Notes under the pieces: model-generated
What the model was told of the DNA's origin: nothing
The model's input: only the letters and a program-made list of their open reading frames with translations
Databases searched by the model: none
Source of the DNA: Ignavibacteriota bacterium
GTDB taxonomy: Bacteria; Bacteroidota; Ignavibacteria; Palsa-1295
Assembly (NCBI GenBank): GCA_003151825.1
Contig: PLYO01000022.1
Span: forward strand, 1-64,000
DNA length: 64,000 bases
Reading direction: 5' to 3'
Shown: positions 25,642 to 34,283 of the stretch, in pieces
Position numbering within the stretch: position 1 is the first letter of the stretch
Layout of the letters: each line of letters opens with the position of its first letter
Translations under genes and position numbers: made by a program

Positions 25642-25703
25642 TGTAGCGCAAACTTTAGTTTGCGATCCGAGCGCGACAATCGCAAACTAAAGTTTGCGCT
25701 ACA
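25642..25703. repeat. Perfect palindrome between rplY and pth
   Basis: Two 24-bp arms, perfectly complementary (TGTAGCGCAAACTTTAGTTT plus GCGA, and its reverse complement at 25680-25703), enclose a 14-base loop. Each arm is itself palindromic (GCAAACTTTAGTTTGC). The right end stops two bases before the pth start codon, so the hairpin would cover the position of its ribosome-binding site. Confidence 0.9.
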
Positions 25704-25705
25704 CT

Positions 25706-26284
25706 ATGTGGCTATTTGCAGGTCTTGGCAATATAGGGAAGGAATATGCCGGTACAAGGCATAACGTCGGCTTCGAAGTCGCGGAACTTTTGGAGCGGAA
25801 ACTCGAACGTTCCACCGGATGGCGCGCCGGCAAAGGGGAATATTATGTTGCGAAGGGATGGCGCGGCTCTGAGGAATTATTGCTTGTGAAGCCCACGACG
25901 TATATGAACCTTTCGGGCCGGGCTGTTCGGGATGCGCTGCAATTTTACAAGGTTCCCATTCCGCAAATGATTGTGATTGCCGACGATCTTGCGCTGCCGC
26001 TCGGCACGCTGAGGCTTCGCTTAGGAGGCTCGGATGGCGGGCATAACGGGCTTTCTTCGATTATCTATGAATTGGGAACGGAAGATTTCGCGCGCCTCCG
26101 ATGCGGCATCGGTTCCAATTTTCATCGTGGAGATCAGGTGAATTTTGTGCTATCGCGATTTAAGCCGGATGAGATAGAGACTGCCGAACAAATGACCCGC
26201 CGCGCCGCTGATGCATGTTTTGAAATTGTGGATTTCGGAGTGCAGAAGGCGATGAACGCTGTGAATGCGAAGCCCGAAGAATAG
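25706..26284 (+). CDS. pth: Peptidyl-tRNA hydrolase
   Basis: This 192-aa enzyme recycles peptidyl-tRNA by cleaving the ester bond. The family motifs are present: LFAGLGNIGKEYAGTRHNVGF with the catalytic His, KPTTYMNLSG, VIADDLALPLGTLRLRLGGSDGGHNGL with the Asp and second His, and RLRCGIG. The ATG at 25706 gives the usual N-terminus; an in-frame TTG four codons upstream lies inside the palindrome. There is no visible Shine-Dalgarno because the 24-bp repeat arm occupies that position. Confidence 0.96.
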   Translation: MWLFAGLGNIGKEYAGTRHNVGFEVAELLERKLERSTGWRAGKGEYYVAKGWRGSEELLLVKPTTYMNLSGRAVRDALQFYKVPIPQMIVIADDLALPLGTLRLRLGGSDGGHNGLSSIIYELGTEDFARLRCGIGSNFHRGDQVNFVLSRFKPDEIETAEQMTRRAADACFEIVDFGVQKAMNAVNAKPEE

Positions 26285-26301
26285 AGAGAGAAAGTTTTAA
26301 T

Positions 26302-26715
26302 TCAACCACGAACAAGATTTTTCGCGGCGATGCGGGCTTTGGCGCGGTCGCGGGAAGCGCGGGCGCGCTCGTAGTCAATGGTGCCGTCCATCGCGTGCTG
26401 GAGCCGCTCCTCGGCGCGGAGACGGGAACGCTCGGCGCGTTCGACATCGATATCTTCGACTCGCTCGGCGGAACTTGCGAGCACGACGCCTGTATTTTCG
26501 TGAAATTCGAGAAATCCGCCTCCGAGCAGAAGTTTCGTTTCGCGGCCGCTATCCTTCCATTTGAAGATGCCGGGAACGAGCGCCGAGACAATCGGCGCGT
26601 GATTTAAAAGCACCGTGAACGGCCCGACAGCGCCGGGAACGGTAAACTCCTCGACCTCGCCATCGAAAATCGAGCGGTCGGGCGTTACCAATTGAAGTTT
26701 TAAAGATTTAGCCAT
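26302..26715 (-). CDS. atpC: ATP synthase F1 epsilon subunit
   Basis: From ATG 26715 this is 137 aa. The N-terminal beta-sandwich shows LQLVTPDRSIFDGEVEEFTVPGAVG split across the usual motif (TPD..IFDGEVE and VPG..G.FTVL..HAP), then LLLGGGFLEF. The C-terminal helical hairpin is Arg/Ala/Glu-rich (ERAERSRLRAEERL, YERARASRDRAKARI). The subunit couples and inhibits the F1 motor. No atpD or other ATP synthase gene is adjacent: a T9SS cargo gene lies upstream on the same strand and pth is convergent on the other side. The rest of the complex must be encoded elsewhere. Detached atp genes occur in Chlorobi/Bacteroidota relatives. Confidence 0.93.
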   Translation of the reverse strand: MAKSLKLQLVTPDRSIFDGEVEEFTVPGAVGPFTVLLNHAPIVSALVPGIFKWKDSGRETKLLLGGGFLEFHENTGVVLASSAERVEDIDVERAERSRLRAEERLQHAMDGTIDYERARASRDRAKARIAAKNLVRG

Positions 26716-26788
26716 TGAAAAAATAACCGAATGCAAGTCGGATAACTCTTAAGCGGCGAAATCGTTTCTTTTTTTTTGCCAAAGTGCA

Positions 26789-29593
26789 CTATCGTACAAT
26801 CACAAATTTCCTGGTCAAACTCCCTTCGCCGGTTTCGAGCGTGATATAATAGGCGCCGGCGGGCACGTCCGCGAGCGAAACTTCTGTCTGCTGCGGACCG
26901 GCAGCGCTGAATCCATCGGAGATCGTCCGCACGGTTCGCCCCAAAACATCCTGCAGGACAAGCCGCGCCCGTCCTGACGAAGGAAGGCTGTAAAATATGC
27001 GGGCATAAGACTCCGAAGAGCTTACCTCGAGCGAGAGCGCCGCTTCGGAAACTGCACTCACGGATAGCACCGTGTCCGGAGGAGACGGAGCGTAGTCATT
27101 GTAATTCAGCGTGATGATTTCGTGGAGCTTTCCTTTAATCTTGGAAAATGTTTTCGTCTTTGCAATGCCGCTGTCAGTGAAATGCATACGATACTCATAA
27201 GGGAAAGCGCCATCGATGCCGCTAAAAACAAAATTCCCCTGCTCGTTCGTATAGGCGTTGTCTTGAAGGGAACTGACGGTGTCCGTATCGCCGAGCACAA
27301 CCACATAATAACGATCGACATTCGCACCCATAATTGGCTCCGGCGGATTGCCGAAAGTCAGCCGCCCACGAACAATCGAGTTGACCACACTTGGCTCTCC
27401 ATCGTAATTCAGCACGCCTTCGTCAGCTGCGGCATGCCCCGCGAGGCTGAAGAAATTGATCGAAGTGGCATTATGGGGAAATTCGGGCATGGGCGCCCAA
27501 CTTGCGCCGGCATCGTAGGTCACAGACGAAGAGCCGCCATCGCCCACGGAATAGCCGATACTCGCGTTCAGGAAATAGGTGCTATTGCCGTTTGGGCCGC
27601 CAAAAAAGATGGTGCCCGGCTGCCAGGTTTCGCCGGTGTCGGTCGTATTCAGGATGGTCCCGCCATCGCCCACGACCCATCCATGCGTGGGGTCGCGGAA
27701 TTTCACGTCGTGTAAGTCCTCGTTCGCTTCATAGAGCGCAGACCAGTTGATACCGCTATCGCGGGTTCGGAAAATCTCGCGGCGCGAGAGCGCAAAGCCG
27801 ATGAGCGAATCGGGATAATATACTTGGAGAATGCTATCGCCAACAAACGGCGGCGCGGGAAGAACAAACGTTCCCCGAATATTCGAAGGGCCGAGCAGGA
27901 ACGTGAGGTTAGTGAGCGTGTCCAATACCATGTAATACACTTGGGAGGCGGTATTGTAGTTCTCCTTTACAATCTCGCAGGAAAAGAAGCTGTCGAGGGG
28001 AAGCGTAAAAATAAAATTTCCTCCCTCGTCCGTTGTGTCCACGCCGCGCACTCCAAGCACTTTCGCGCCTGATACGGGTTGGCCGGTGATCGAGTCCTGG
28101 ACGTGCGCGAAGATGCGCGAGATGAACGTCGTTCCGGGTTCGAACATCTTGCCGGTGATAAACAGCGGCGCCGACCCATTCGCGCGGATATAAGCAAAGA
28201 AAATGGCCGTATCCTGACTGGAGAAATACTGGATGGTACCATTCCAGGAGATCGAATCGCTGTTTCCAGGCAAAACTTGAGAAGACAATCGCTTGTCGGG
28301 GACGCTATCGAGATACGTTAGCGGCGCGCCGAGCACTAAGAAAGCATCGGCATTGGTGAGCGGCAACCCAGAGCTTCCATTGCTGACCACGAGTGTAATA
28401 GTATAGGGTTCGGTGAACGTTGCGGGGGCAATTGAACTCCCGGACATCGCCAGTGAAGCGCACACTTTTAGCACTTTAACCGGTTTCGCCTGATTTGGCG
28501 CGGCGCCGACGCCAAGTTCGCCCACGCTGTTATCGCCCCATGCATAGAGCCAGCCATCGTTGCCGACGGCGAGGGAATGATTCAACCCAGCCGCGATAGC
28601 CACAAATTGCGTCACGCCGGATGGAAAGGGAATTATACCCTCCTTTATCTTCGTGCCAAAAACGCCAATCCCAAGCTGGCCGTAGGTATTATCTCCGGTC
28701 GCTCCAAGCGTGCCGAGCATGGAGAGCAGCAAGGCATGCCTTCCGCCATCGGCGACCGCAGCGATGGAATCTATATTGCCATGCGTCGGAGCAATCCACA
28801 AAAGGCGAATCCCTTTATAATAAGGCCCCGGCAGATCAGCGTTCTGATCGATTCGCGATTCCAAACGGTACGACGCGGCAATGCAGGGCAGCGGAGAATA
28901 GACGCGGAACGGATCTATCTGTGCCAGCACCGGACCTTCGAAGGGTTGAAAGGTGCTAAGGCTGTCCATCCCACAGCCATAGAGGAGGCCGCTTTGCGAG
29001 AGCATCATCGTGTAACCCGGCCCGGCAGCAACCGCGCCCCAGGCCGATACGCCCGTTGGGAACTCGACTGGCTGCGGCGTGAGGAGATATTCCGTATTGC
29101 CAACTCCAAGCTGGCCCTGCGCGTTATCGCCCCACGCGAAAAGACGGCCATCCGTCGTCAGCGCCTCTGAGTGATCCGCTCCGGCCGAGACCCATTTCCA
29201 CGTTGTCACATACGGCGGATTCTGAATTCTCACCGGCGCGACATAAAGCCCGCCGGCGATGCCGGTTCCGATCTGGCCTTTATCGTTCAATCCCCACGCA
29301 TAGAGCTTGTCGCTGTCGGCCACAGCCACGGCGAAGCTCGCGCCGCCGGCCACGAGCACCCATTTGCTCGCCCCCGGTGGGACGGGAACCATCGTTGGCG
29401 TATTCCGATCCGTTCGGTCGCCCACGCCGAGCTGGCCGTATAAATTTCGTCCCCAAGACCAAAGATTTCCCGATTGATCGATGACATAGGACGATTCCGA
29501 AAGCGATTGCTGACCCAAAAATTGAGCGCGAAGTGTAAAAGGCGCTAAAACAAGCAGAATTACGGCAAGAAGGGATAAGCGAAGAGTATTCAT
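26789..29593 (-). CDS. RCC1-repeat T9SS-exported protein
   Basis: This 934-aa protein starts at ATG 29593 with a signal peptide (LSLLAVILLVLAPFTLRAQ). Residues about 30-390 form an RCC1-type beta-propeller with repeats such as LWSWGRNLYGQLGVGD, LYAWGLNDKGQIGTG, LFAWGDNAQGQLGVGN and LYAWGDNSVGELGVG. Later parts contain carboxypeptidase-regulatory-like Ig folds (VQDSITGQPVSGAKVLGV; GRLTFGNPPEPIMGANV) and BNR/Ycf48-type propeller motifs (VKFRDPTHGWVVGDGGTIL). The C-terminal 80 residues are a type A T9SS sorting tail (RLVLQDVLGRTVRTI ... VPAGAYYITLETG ... KFVIVR). It is probably a large surface or released protein; the ligand is unknown. Confidence 0.88.
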   Translation of the reverse strand: MNTLRLSLLAVILLVLAPFTLRAQFLGQQSLSESSYVIDQSGNLWSWGRNLYGQLGVGDRTDRNTPTMVPVPPGASKWVLVAGGASFAVAVADSDKLYAWGLNDKGQIGTGIAGGLYVAPVRIQNPPYVTTWKWVSAGADHSEALTTDGRLFAWGDNAQGQLGVGNTEYLLTPQPVEFPTGVSAWGAVAAGPGYTMMLSQSGLLYGCGMDSLSTFQPFEGPVLAQIDPFRVYSPLPCIAASYRLESRIDQNADLPGPYYKGIRLLWIAPTHGNIDSIAAVADGGRHALLLSMLGTLGATGDNTYGQLGIGVFGTKIKEGIIPFPSGVTQFVAIAAGLNHSLAVGNDGWLYAWGDNSVGELGVGAAPNQAKPVKVLKVCASLAMSGSSIAPATFTEPYTITLVVSNGSSGLPLTNADAFLVLGAPLTYLDSVPDKRLSSQVLPGNSDSISWNGTIQYFSSQDTAIFFAYIRANGSAPLFITGKMFEPGTTFISRIFAHVQDSITGQPVSGAKVLGVRGVDTTDEGGNFIFTLPLDSFFSCEIVKENYNTASQVYYMVLDTLTNLTFLLGPSNIRGTFVLPAPPFVGDSILQVYYPDSLIGFALSRREIFRTRDSGINWSALYEANEDLHDVKFRDPTHGWVVGDGGTILNTTDTGETWQPGTIFFGGPNGNSTYFLNASIGYSVGDGGSSSVTYDAGASWAPMPEFPHNATSINFFSLAGHAAADEGVLNYDGEPSVVNSIVRGRLTFGNPPEPIMGANVDRYYVVVLGDTDTVSSLQDNAYTNEQGNFVFSGIDGAFPYEYRMHFTDSGIAKTKTFSKIKGKLHEIITLNYNDYAPSPPDTVLSVSAVSEAALSLEVSSSESYARIFYSLPSSGRARLVLQDVLGRTVRTISDGFSAAGPQQTEVSLADVPAGAYYITLETGEGSLTRKFVIVR

Positions 29594-30006
29594 ATATTTA
29601 AAACGCACTGACCCCCCTCCGGTTACAAATAAATATAGCATTCTCCATGAAAATGGGTGCTCGGAATGTGTGTGCTCGGTTAATACTCATCGAACTTTTC
29701 ATGAATTTATGCAACAGGCAAGAGCGAGTTCCCGGGATTCCCGAGTTTTTCTATTTTTTATAGATTGCTATAAGAAAAGATTATTCTTTTAAGCTTTCAC
29801 TTGTTCCAGAATTTTATTGTGCATGTTTGCAGAGAGTAACGTTTCGTTAAAAGGTTGCCGAATGTTTAACGGGCGGGAAGTTCAGCCGGTGAAGCTCGTA
29901 AAAGAATAACCCCTCAACCCTACCCCTCTCCCTGCTGGGAGACGGGCTATTTGCTGGAACAGGCGATGTTTTTCTGTGACTCTTTTGCCCCTGGCGTGTT
30001 TAGCTT
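29594..30006. other. Divergent intergenic region
   Basis: This AT-rich stretch lies between the T9SS cargo gene (leftward) and the ECF sigma gene (rightward). It contains a hairpin GTTCCCGGGATTCCCGAGT around 29730 and a palindrome-like CCTACCCCTCTCCCTGCTGGGAG remnant at about 29915-29940. Promoters for both genes should be here. No coding sequence is supported. Confidence 0.4.
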
Positions 30007-30858
30007 ATGATGTCGATCGGATCGCTGAGCCTGAAAAGGACGCGTAGTGCCGGAGCACGCCCAAACGTGGCGCTGGGAGGCCGCGTGGTTCAAAAATCCT
30101 ATCCTGCGATGAATGGATCGGCTCTACCGGTCAATGGATCGGCATTACCGGTCACGGCAGATGTTCTGGATGCGCCAACCCTCAGCGCTCCGGCAACAGG
30201 CAATGGCGCAGCGGTTACGCAAACGATCAACATGGTCCGGCCTCCCAAAGAGGTAACTGACGACGAACTCCTCGAGCGGTTTCAACGGGGCGATGAGGAT
30301 GGCTACGTCGAGCTATACTTGCGGCGTCAGGCGGAAGTTTTTACCTTTGCGCTTCGACTGGCCGGCGGCGACCGCGATCTCGCCAGCGATCTGTTTCAGG
30401 AGACATTTATCAAGGTCTATCGCAAGGCGCATACCTTCCGCGCCGTCGTTTCGAAAGATGGCGAGCACGGGACGAACGTGCTCGGCTGGCTCTACACCAT
30501 CGTCCGCACAACATATCTGAACCACAAGCGGCGACGGCAGTTGGTGGGCTTGGACGACATGGCATACGAACTGCCTTCGACCGACCGGACCCTCCAGCCG
30601 GAATTCCGCGAGGAGCAAGCGACACTTCGCGAGCGCGTCGAAGGCGCAATTTTAAGTTTGCCCATCGAAATCCGCGAGCCGTTCGTGCTCAGGGAATTCG
30701 ACGGGCTTTCGTATCAGGAAATTTCCGAGCAGCTAAACCTCACCCTCGGCGGAGTGCGGCAGCGAATTTATCGCGCGAAACTTGCGATGCGCGAGCAATT
30801 GTGGGACTTGGTCCATGACGACCCATTTTCGAACGATAACAAGGAGGGTTTAAAGTGA
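30007..30858 (+). CDS. RNA polymerase sigma factor, ECF family
   Basis: This 283-aa protein has sigma region 2 at about residues 85-160 (DDELLERFQRGDEDGYVELY ... DLASDLFQETFIKVYRKAHTF, and WLYTIVRTTYLNHKRRR). Region 4 is at about 205-265 (LPIEIREPFVLREFDGLSYQEISEQL, GVRQRIYRAKLAMRE). It carries an unusual N-terminal extension of about 75 residues, low in complexity, with a duplicated NGSALPV. ATG 30232 would give a normal-length ECF factor, so the true start is uncertain. Directly downstream is a membrane protein with an anti-sigma-like head, so this is a cognate sigma/anti-sigma pair, probably sensing an envelope condition. Confidence 0.9.
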   Translation: MMSIGSLSLKRTRSAGARPNVALGGRVVQKSYPAMNGSALPVNGSALPVTADVLDAPTLSAPATGNGAAVTQTINMVRPPKEVTDDELLERFQRGDEDGYVELYLRRQAEVFTFALRLAGGDRDLASDLFQETFIKVYRKAHTFRAVVSKDGEHGTNVLGWLYTIVRTTYLNHKRRRQLVGLDDMAYELPSTDRTLQPEFREEQATLRERVEGAILSLPIEIREPFVLREFDGLSYQEISEQLNLTLGGVRQRIYRAKLAMREQLWDLVHDDPFSNDNKEGLK

Positions 30859-30912
30859 ACGGCTTCGTGGATGATCGATCATGCTCGGCCTATGCACTTG
30901 AGGACAGCACTA

Positions 30913-32634
30913 ATGGCAAACTTTGAAGAAAAAATCTTAGCCTATCTCGATGGCTCGCTCCCGGAAGCGGACCGTGAGGATGTGCTTGCCGGAATTTCCG
31001 GCGAGCATGCCCACAGCTCCGAGCGCGCGCTCTTCGATGCGCACCTGCGCTTGCAGGATCTTTATTCGGTCGTGCGGAAACCGGTGAGCGCTCCGCTCGC
31101 GCTCCAGCGCGAGCTTGCCACGCAAATACCGGTGCTTGCCATAAAGCTTCCCTATCTCGCCGCGCCAAGCGATCGCCGTAACCGCTTTGCGGCAGGGTGG
31201 CTGGGTTCCATTCGTTCGTCGTGGATCAATGTGTTTTTGCTGCTTGCCGCATTGTTGCTTGCGGGAGGGGTCTGGTATTTTGCCACCGAGCATGGGTCTC
31301 CTGTGACCCATGGGTCGCAAAGCGGCGTGTCCGAAAAGACGTTGAGTAATGGGATGGGAACCCCGTCAAATAATAATGGGACGGGGAATGCTCCACGGAA
31401 TACAGCTTCGACTGGCTCCAATATGGCGAATTCGGTCAGCGGGCATTCCAATGCCGCGCTGCAATTAAAAGGGATGCAAAGGACCCTAACGACCAACGGA
31501 ACGCCAACGAATGCTTTCGCAAACCGAAGTGCGAACAACTCGGTGGGATCGAACGGAACGACAACAACAGGGAGTGCAATAAAGAATAGTTCCGGAAATC
31601 GGAGCGTAAACAATTCGGTGGGGACAAAAGGCACGTTAGCAACAGAACGCACAATAAAGAATGGTTCCACGAACCGGATTGCGAACAACTCGGCGGAATC
31701 GAACGGAGCGGCAACGCCAAAAGGGGCAATAAAGAATGGTTCTGCAAACCGGATTGCGAATAACTCGGTAGGAACGAAAGGGACAGCAACGACGGAACGG
31801 ACGCAACAGGATGGTTCCACAACGACGTCGCACGAGAACCCTCCCACGGCAGTGAATACTCCACCGCAACAGCTTCCTCCGGCAACCGTGATTCCTCTTC
31901 AGGAGAAGCCGCCCGAACCGCCACCGCTCGATCTTCGAGCGATCGGCATTCGGGAGCAGCCCATCAGCTACCGGCTACAGCATGATATTCTCAATCAATA
32001 TCCCATCGAAGAGAATGCTTCGAGCTTCATGCCGCTGCGCGTGTATGCTTCGGCGGGTGAGCGATTTATTACACCCTCACCATCCTCTGCTCTTAGTCAG
32101 TATGTGCTCGATAACAAGAAGGTTTACAGCGGTAACTTTTTCGCGCCGTCGTACGAAGCTGGCGTGGAATACGAGTTCAGTCCGTGGACATCCGCAGGCG
32201 TGCGCGTGGGACAGACAAGCTTCGCGCAATATCAGCCATTTACACATGGAACATCCGCGAACCAGTACAGCCAATTTTATAATCAATTTTCAGACGATTA
32301 TGTAAATTCCGTTCCCGCATTCTGGTGCGCGCTTTCGGCGACCGAGACCTTCAATCCGCAAGACCGGATGCGCTATTCGGTTTCGTTGGCAGGCGGCCCG
32401 GCGTTTACGACACCCAGCGTGGCATGGCTTGGCATGGCGGAGGCGAGCGCGGCGTACGATCTTACTCCGGCGCTCCTGTTCCGTGGCGGCGTCTCGTTCG
32501 ATATTTCCCGCGTCAATCAGGGCAACTCGAGTAATCCTCAAAATATAACGCAGGGAATTATTACAGCCTCGTCCGGCGGCGCGCTTACGTCGAGAGCAAT
32601 CGGCATCACGCTCGGCCTTTCGTTCCATCCATAG
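30913..32634 (+). CDS. Anti-sigma head fused to an outer-membrane barrel-like domain
   Basis: This is 573 aa from ATG 30913. Residues 1-95 are cytoplasmic and resemble anti-sigma domains of Bacteroidota (FEEKILAYLDGSL..ADRE); no zinc-binding HxxxCxxC is seen. One membrane helix follows at 102-122 (INVFLLLAALLLAGGVWYF). A long Asn/Ser/Thr/Gly-rich linker (about 125-320) contains roughly 25-residue repeats (IKNGSxNRIANNS...). A Pro-rich stretch follows, then a C-terminal region of about 220 residues with barrel-like alternation (AGVEYEFSPWTSAGVRVGQT; GGVSFDISRV) ending ITLGLSFHP. The protein could span both membranes and signal envelope state to the sigma factor encoded just upstream; this is inference. 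The third operon gene starts 4 bp after its stop. Confidence 0.8.
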   Translation: MANFEEKILAYLDGSLPEADREDVLAGISGEHAHSSERALFDAHLRLQDLYSVVRKPVSAPLALQRELATQIPVLAIKLPYLAAPSDRRNRFAAGWLGSIRSSWINVFLLLAALLLAGGVWYFATEHGSPVTHGSQSGVSEKTLSNGMGTPSNNNGTGNAPRNTASTGSNMANSVSGHSNAALQLKGMQRTLTTNGTPTNAFANRSANNSVGSNGTTTTGSAIKNSSGNRSVNNSVGTKGTLATERTIKNGSTNRIANNSAESNGAATPKGAIKNGSANRIANNSVGTKGTATTERTQQDGSTTTSHENPPTAVNTPPQQLPPATVIPLQEKPPEPPPLDLRAIGIREQPISYRLQHDILNQYPIEENASSFMPLRVYASAGERFITPSPSSALSQYVLDNKKVYSGNFFAPSYEAGVEYEFSPWTSAGVRVGQTSFAQYQPFTHGTSANQYSQFYNQFSDDYVNSVPAFWCALSATETFNPQDRMRYSVSLAGGPAFTTPSVAWLGMAEASAAYDLTPALLFRGGVSFDISRVNQGNSSNPQNITQGIITASSGGALTSRAIGITLGLSFHP

Positions 32635-32638
32635 CATT

Positions 32639-34252
32639 ATGCGCGGACTATTTTTCTTCGGCTGCATCGTCCTTGCGGCAGCGTTTGCGGGCTGCACGCA
32701 GGCTGTCGTTGCGCCCGTTTCGCAGCAGCCGATTGGAAACATCGACGCCTATTTTTGGACGAATGGGCAGGCGCCCGCAAAATTCGACGACACGACTGGG
32801 AACCCTAAGTATTTGTATTCGCTCGCCTTCTCATCCCCTGCTAATGGAACGCTCGCCGTGAGCGAGTTCGGGCATCCAACCATTGAATGTATCGTCAATC
32901 AAGACAGCATTTACGCTTCCGGTTTTGCGGACAGTTCCATCCTCGTTCTCGATCCGGGCTCGTATTTCAGCAAGGATACTTCGGAAGTGTTCGATTCAGT
33001 GCCCCCCACCGCGATTACGATCTCGGAAAATCCTTCTCGCCAAATCATCGTCGCCACCGATTCTGGAATTTATTTTTACAATCCCGGCGTCAAGGATTCC
33101 TTTTATCTTGGCGGGTACCCAAATGGCGATGTTACCGCGCTCGCGGTGAATAGCGATAAGGGTATCATCTTTGCCGGTACTGCTTCGGGAAAAATTTTAT
33201 ATACGAATACTCCTATTAGTGCAATGTCAGTATGGAATTCTTACGTTACCTCTGGGTTTCCCACAGATACCATCAAACAGCTTCTTTGGGTTAATAGCCA
33301 TGACAGTCTCTTCGCAACGGTTGCCAGCCAACCTGGGATCTTGGTTTCGAATAGCGGCAACCCGTTTACCTCTCTTCCACTTTTCCAAATTAGCATAGTA
33401 AGCGCGCTGGGCAAATATCAAACGGCGAGTACTACTTATCTGCTCGCAGGAACAACCGATGGCCAAATTGGCGCCATCTCGCTGACGCTTGGAAAGCCCA
33501 GTGTCGGCCCCTCTCGCCCAGCGACCAGCTCGAATACCATCTATTGCTTTGGAAGTCAAAACCAAACCGAGCCGGCATTCGCCGGAACGGACAGCGGAAT
33601 TTATGAGTGGTTCGGCCAACCCACAACGCTATGGACTTTGGAAGCAACCCTCAAATACAAACCCGTGACCTCGCTCGATGTGAACAGTTCCCAGATTATT
33701 TTTCTGTACAAGGGAGGTATTTACACATCTCCGATTACTGCCCCAACAGCCACTACGTTATCCGCGCCCTCAAGCCGTATGCTACAAGTGGGATGGAATG
33801 CCACGAATCCGTGGATACTCACCACGACCGGTTACGATACAGAAAATACAGCGCGCAAGATCGATCCTATTCCCGGGCTACCTGTTGGCTATTGGCATCC
33901 CGATACGGGCGGCCTCGTCCTGCTCCGAAGCAATCTTTTTGCAAACGATTCTTCCTGGCGCGCGGGAACGCTTGTGACGAAAGACCATCAATCGCACCCC
34001 ATCACGGGGCATGTGCTGGCGCATTTCGATACGCTTCAGGTTGTGACAAACAACATCACCAAAAAGTATCCGGACGTTCTCATGGTGCGCTATGCACACG
34101 AGCTTTCGGGCGCGAATCCGGAATCGGACATCATCCCTTACTGGGTGGTTTATTACGCGAAAAATATCGGGCCGGTTATGTTCGACAAAATAAAAGCTGT
34201 GGCGCCAGGCTCGCAAATCCTGGGCATCGAGCGGCGTGAAATCGCTCCGTGA
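32639..34252 (+). CDS. Lipoprotein with beta-propeller-like repeats
   Basis: This 537-aa protein has a lipoprotein signal with lipobox FAGC (Cys about 19). The mature chain has repeated strands with Ser/Gly/Asp turns typical of a WD- or BNR-like propeller (LYSLAFSSPANGTLAVSEFG; DVTALAVNSDKGIIFAGTASGKILY; SLFATVASQPGILVSNSG). The C-terminal 120 residues (GYWHPDTGGLVLLRSNLF ... TGHVLAHFDTLQVV) form a separate domain. I do not recognise a family. It is the last gene of the sigma/anti-sigma operon and might be the outer-surface input or an effector of that pathway. Confidence 0.8.
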   Translation: MRGLFFFGCIVLAAAFAGCTQAVVAPVSQQPIGNIDAYFWTNGQAPAKFDDTTGNPKYLYSLAFSSPANGTLAVSEFGHPTIECIVNQDSIYASGFADSSILVLDPGSYFSKDTSEVFDSVPPTAITISENPSRQIIVATDSGIYFYNPGVKDSFYLGGYPNGDVTALAVNSDKGIIFAGTASGKILYTNTPISAMSVWNSYVTSGFPTDTIKQLLWVNSHDSLFATVASQPGILVSNSGNPFTSLPLFQISIVSALGKYQTASTTYLLAGTTDGQIGAISLTLGKPSVGPSRPATSSNTIYCFGSQNQTEPAFAGTDSGIYEWFGQPTTLWTLEATLKYKPVTSLDVNSSQIIFLYKGGIYTSPITAPTATTLSAPSSRMLQVGWNATNPWILTTTGYDTENTARKIDPIPGLPVGYWHPDTGGLVLLRSNLFANDSSWRAGTLVTKDHQSHPITGHVLAHFDTLQVVTNNITKKYPDVLMVRYAHELSGANPESDIIPYWVVYYAKNIGPVMFDKIKAVAPGSQILGIERREIAP

Positions 34253-34283
34253 CAAAGCAATCTCTGATTAAGTCGGTGTTTCC

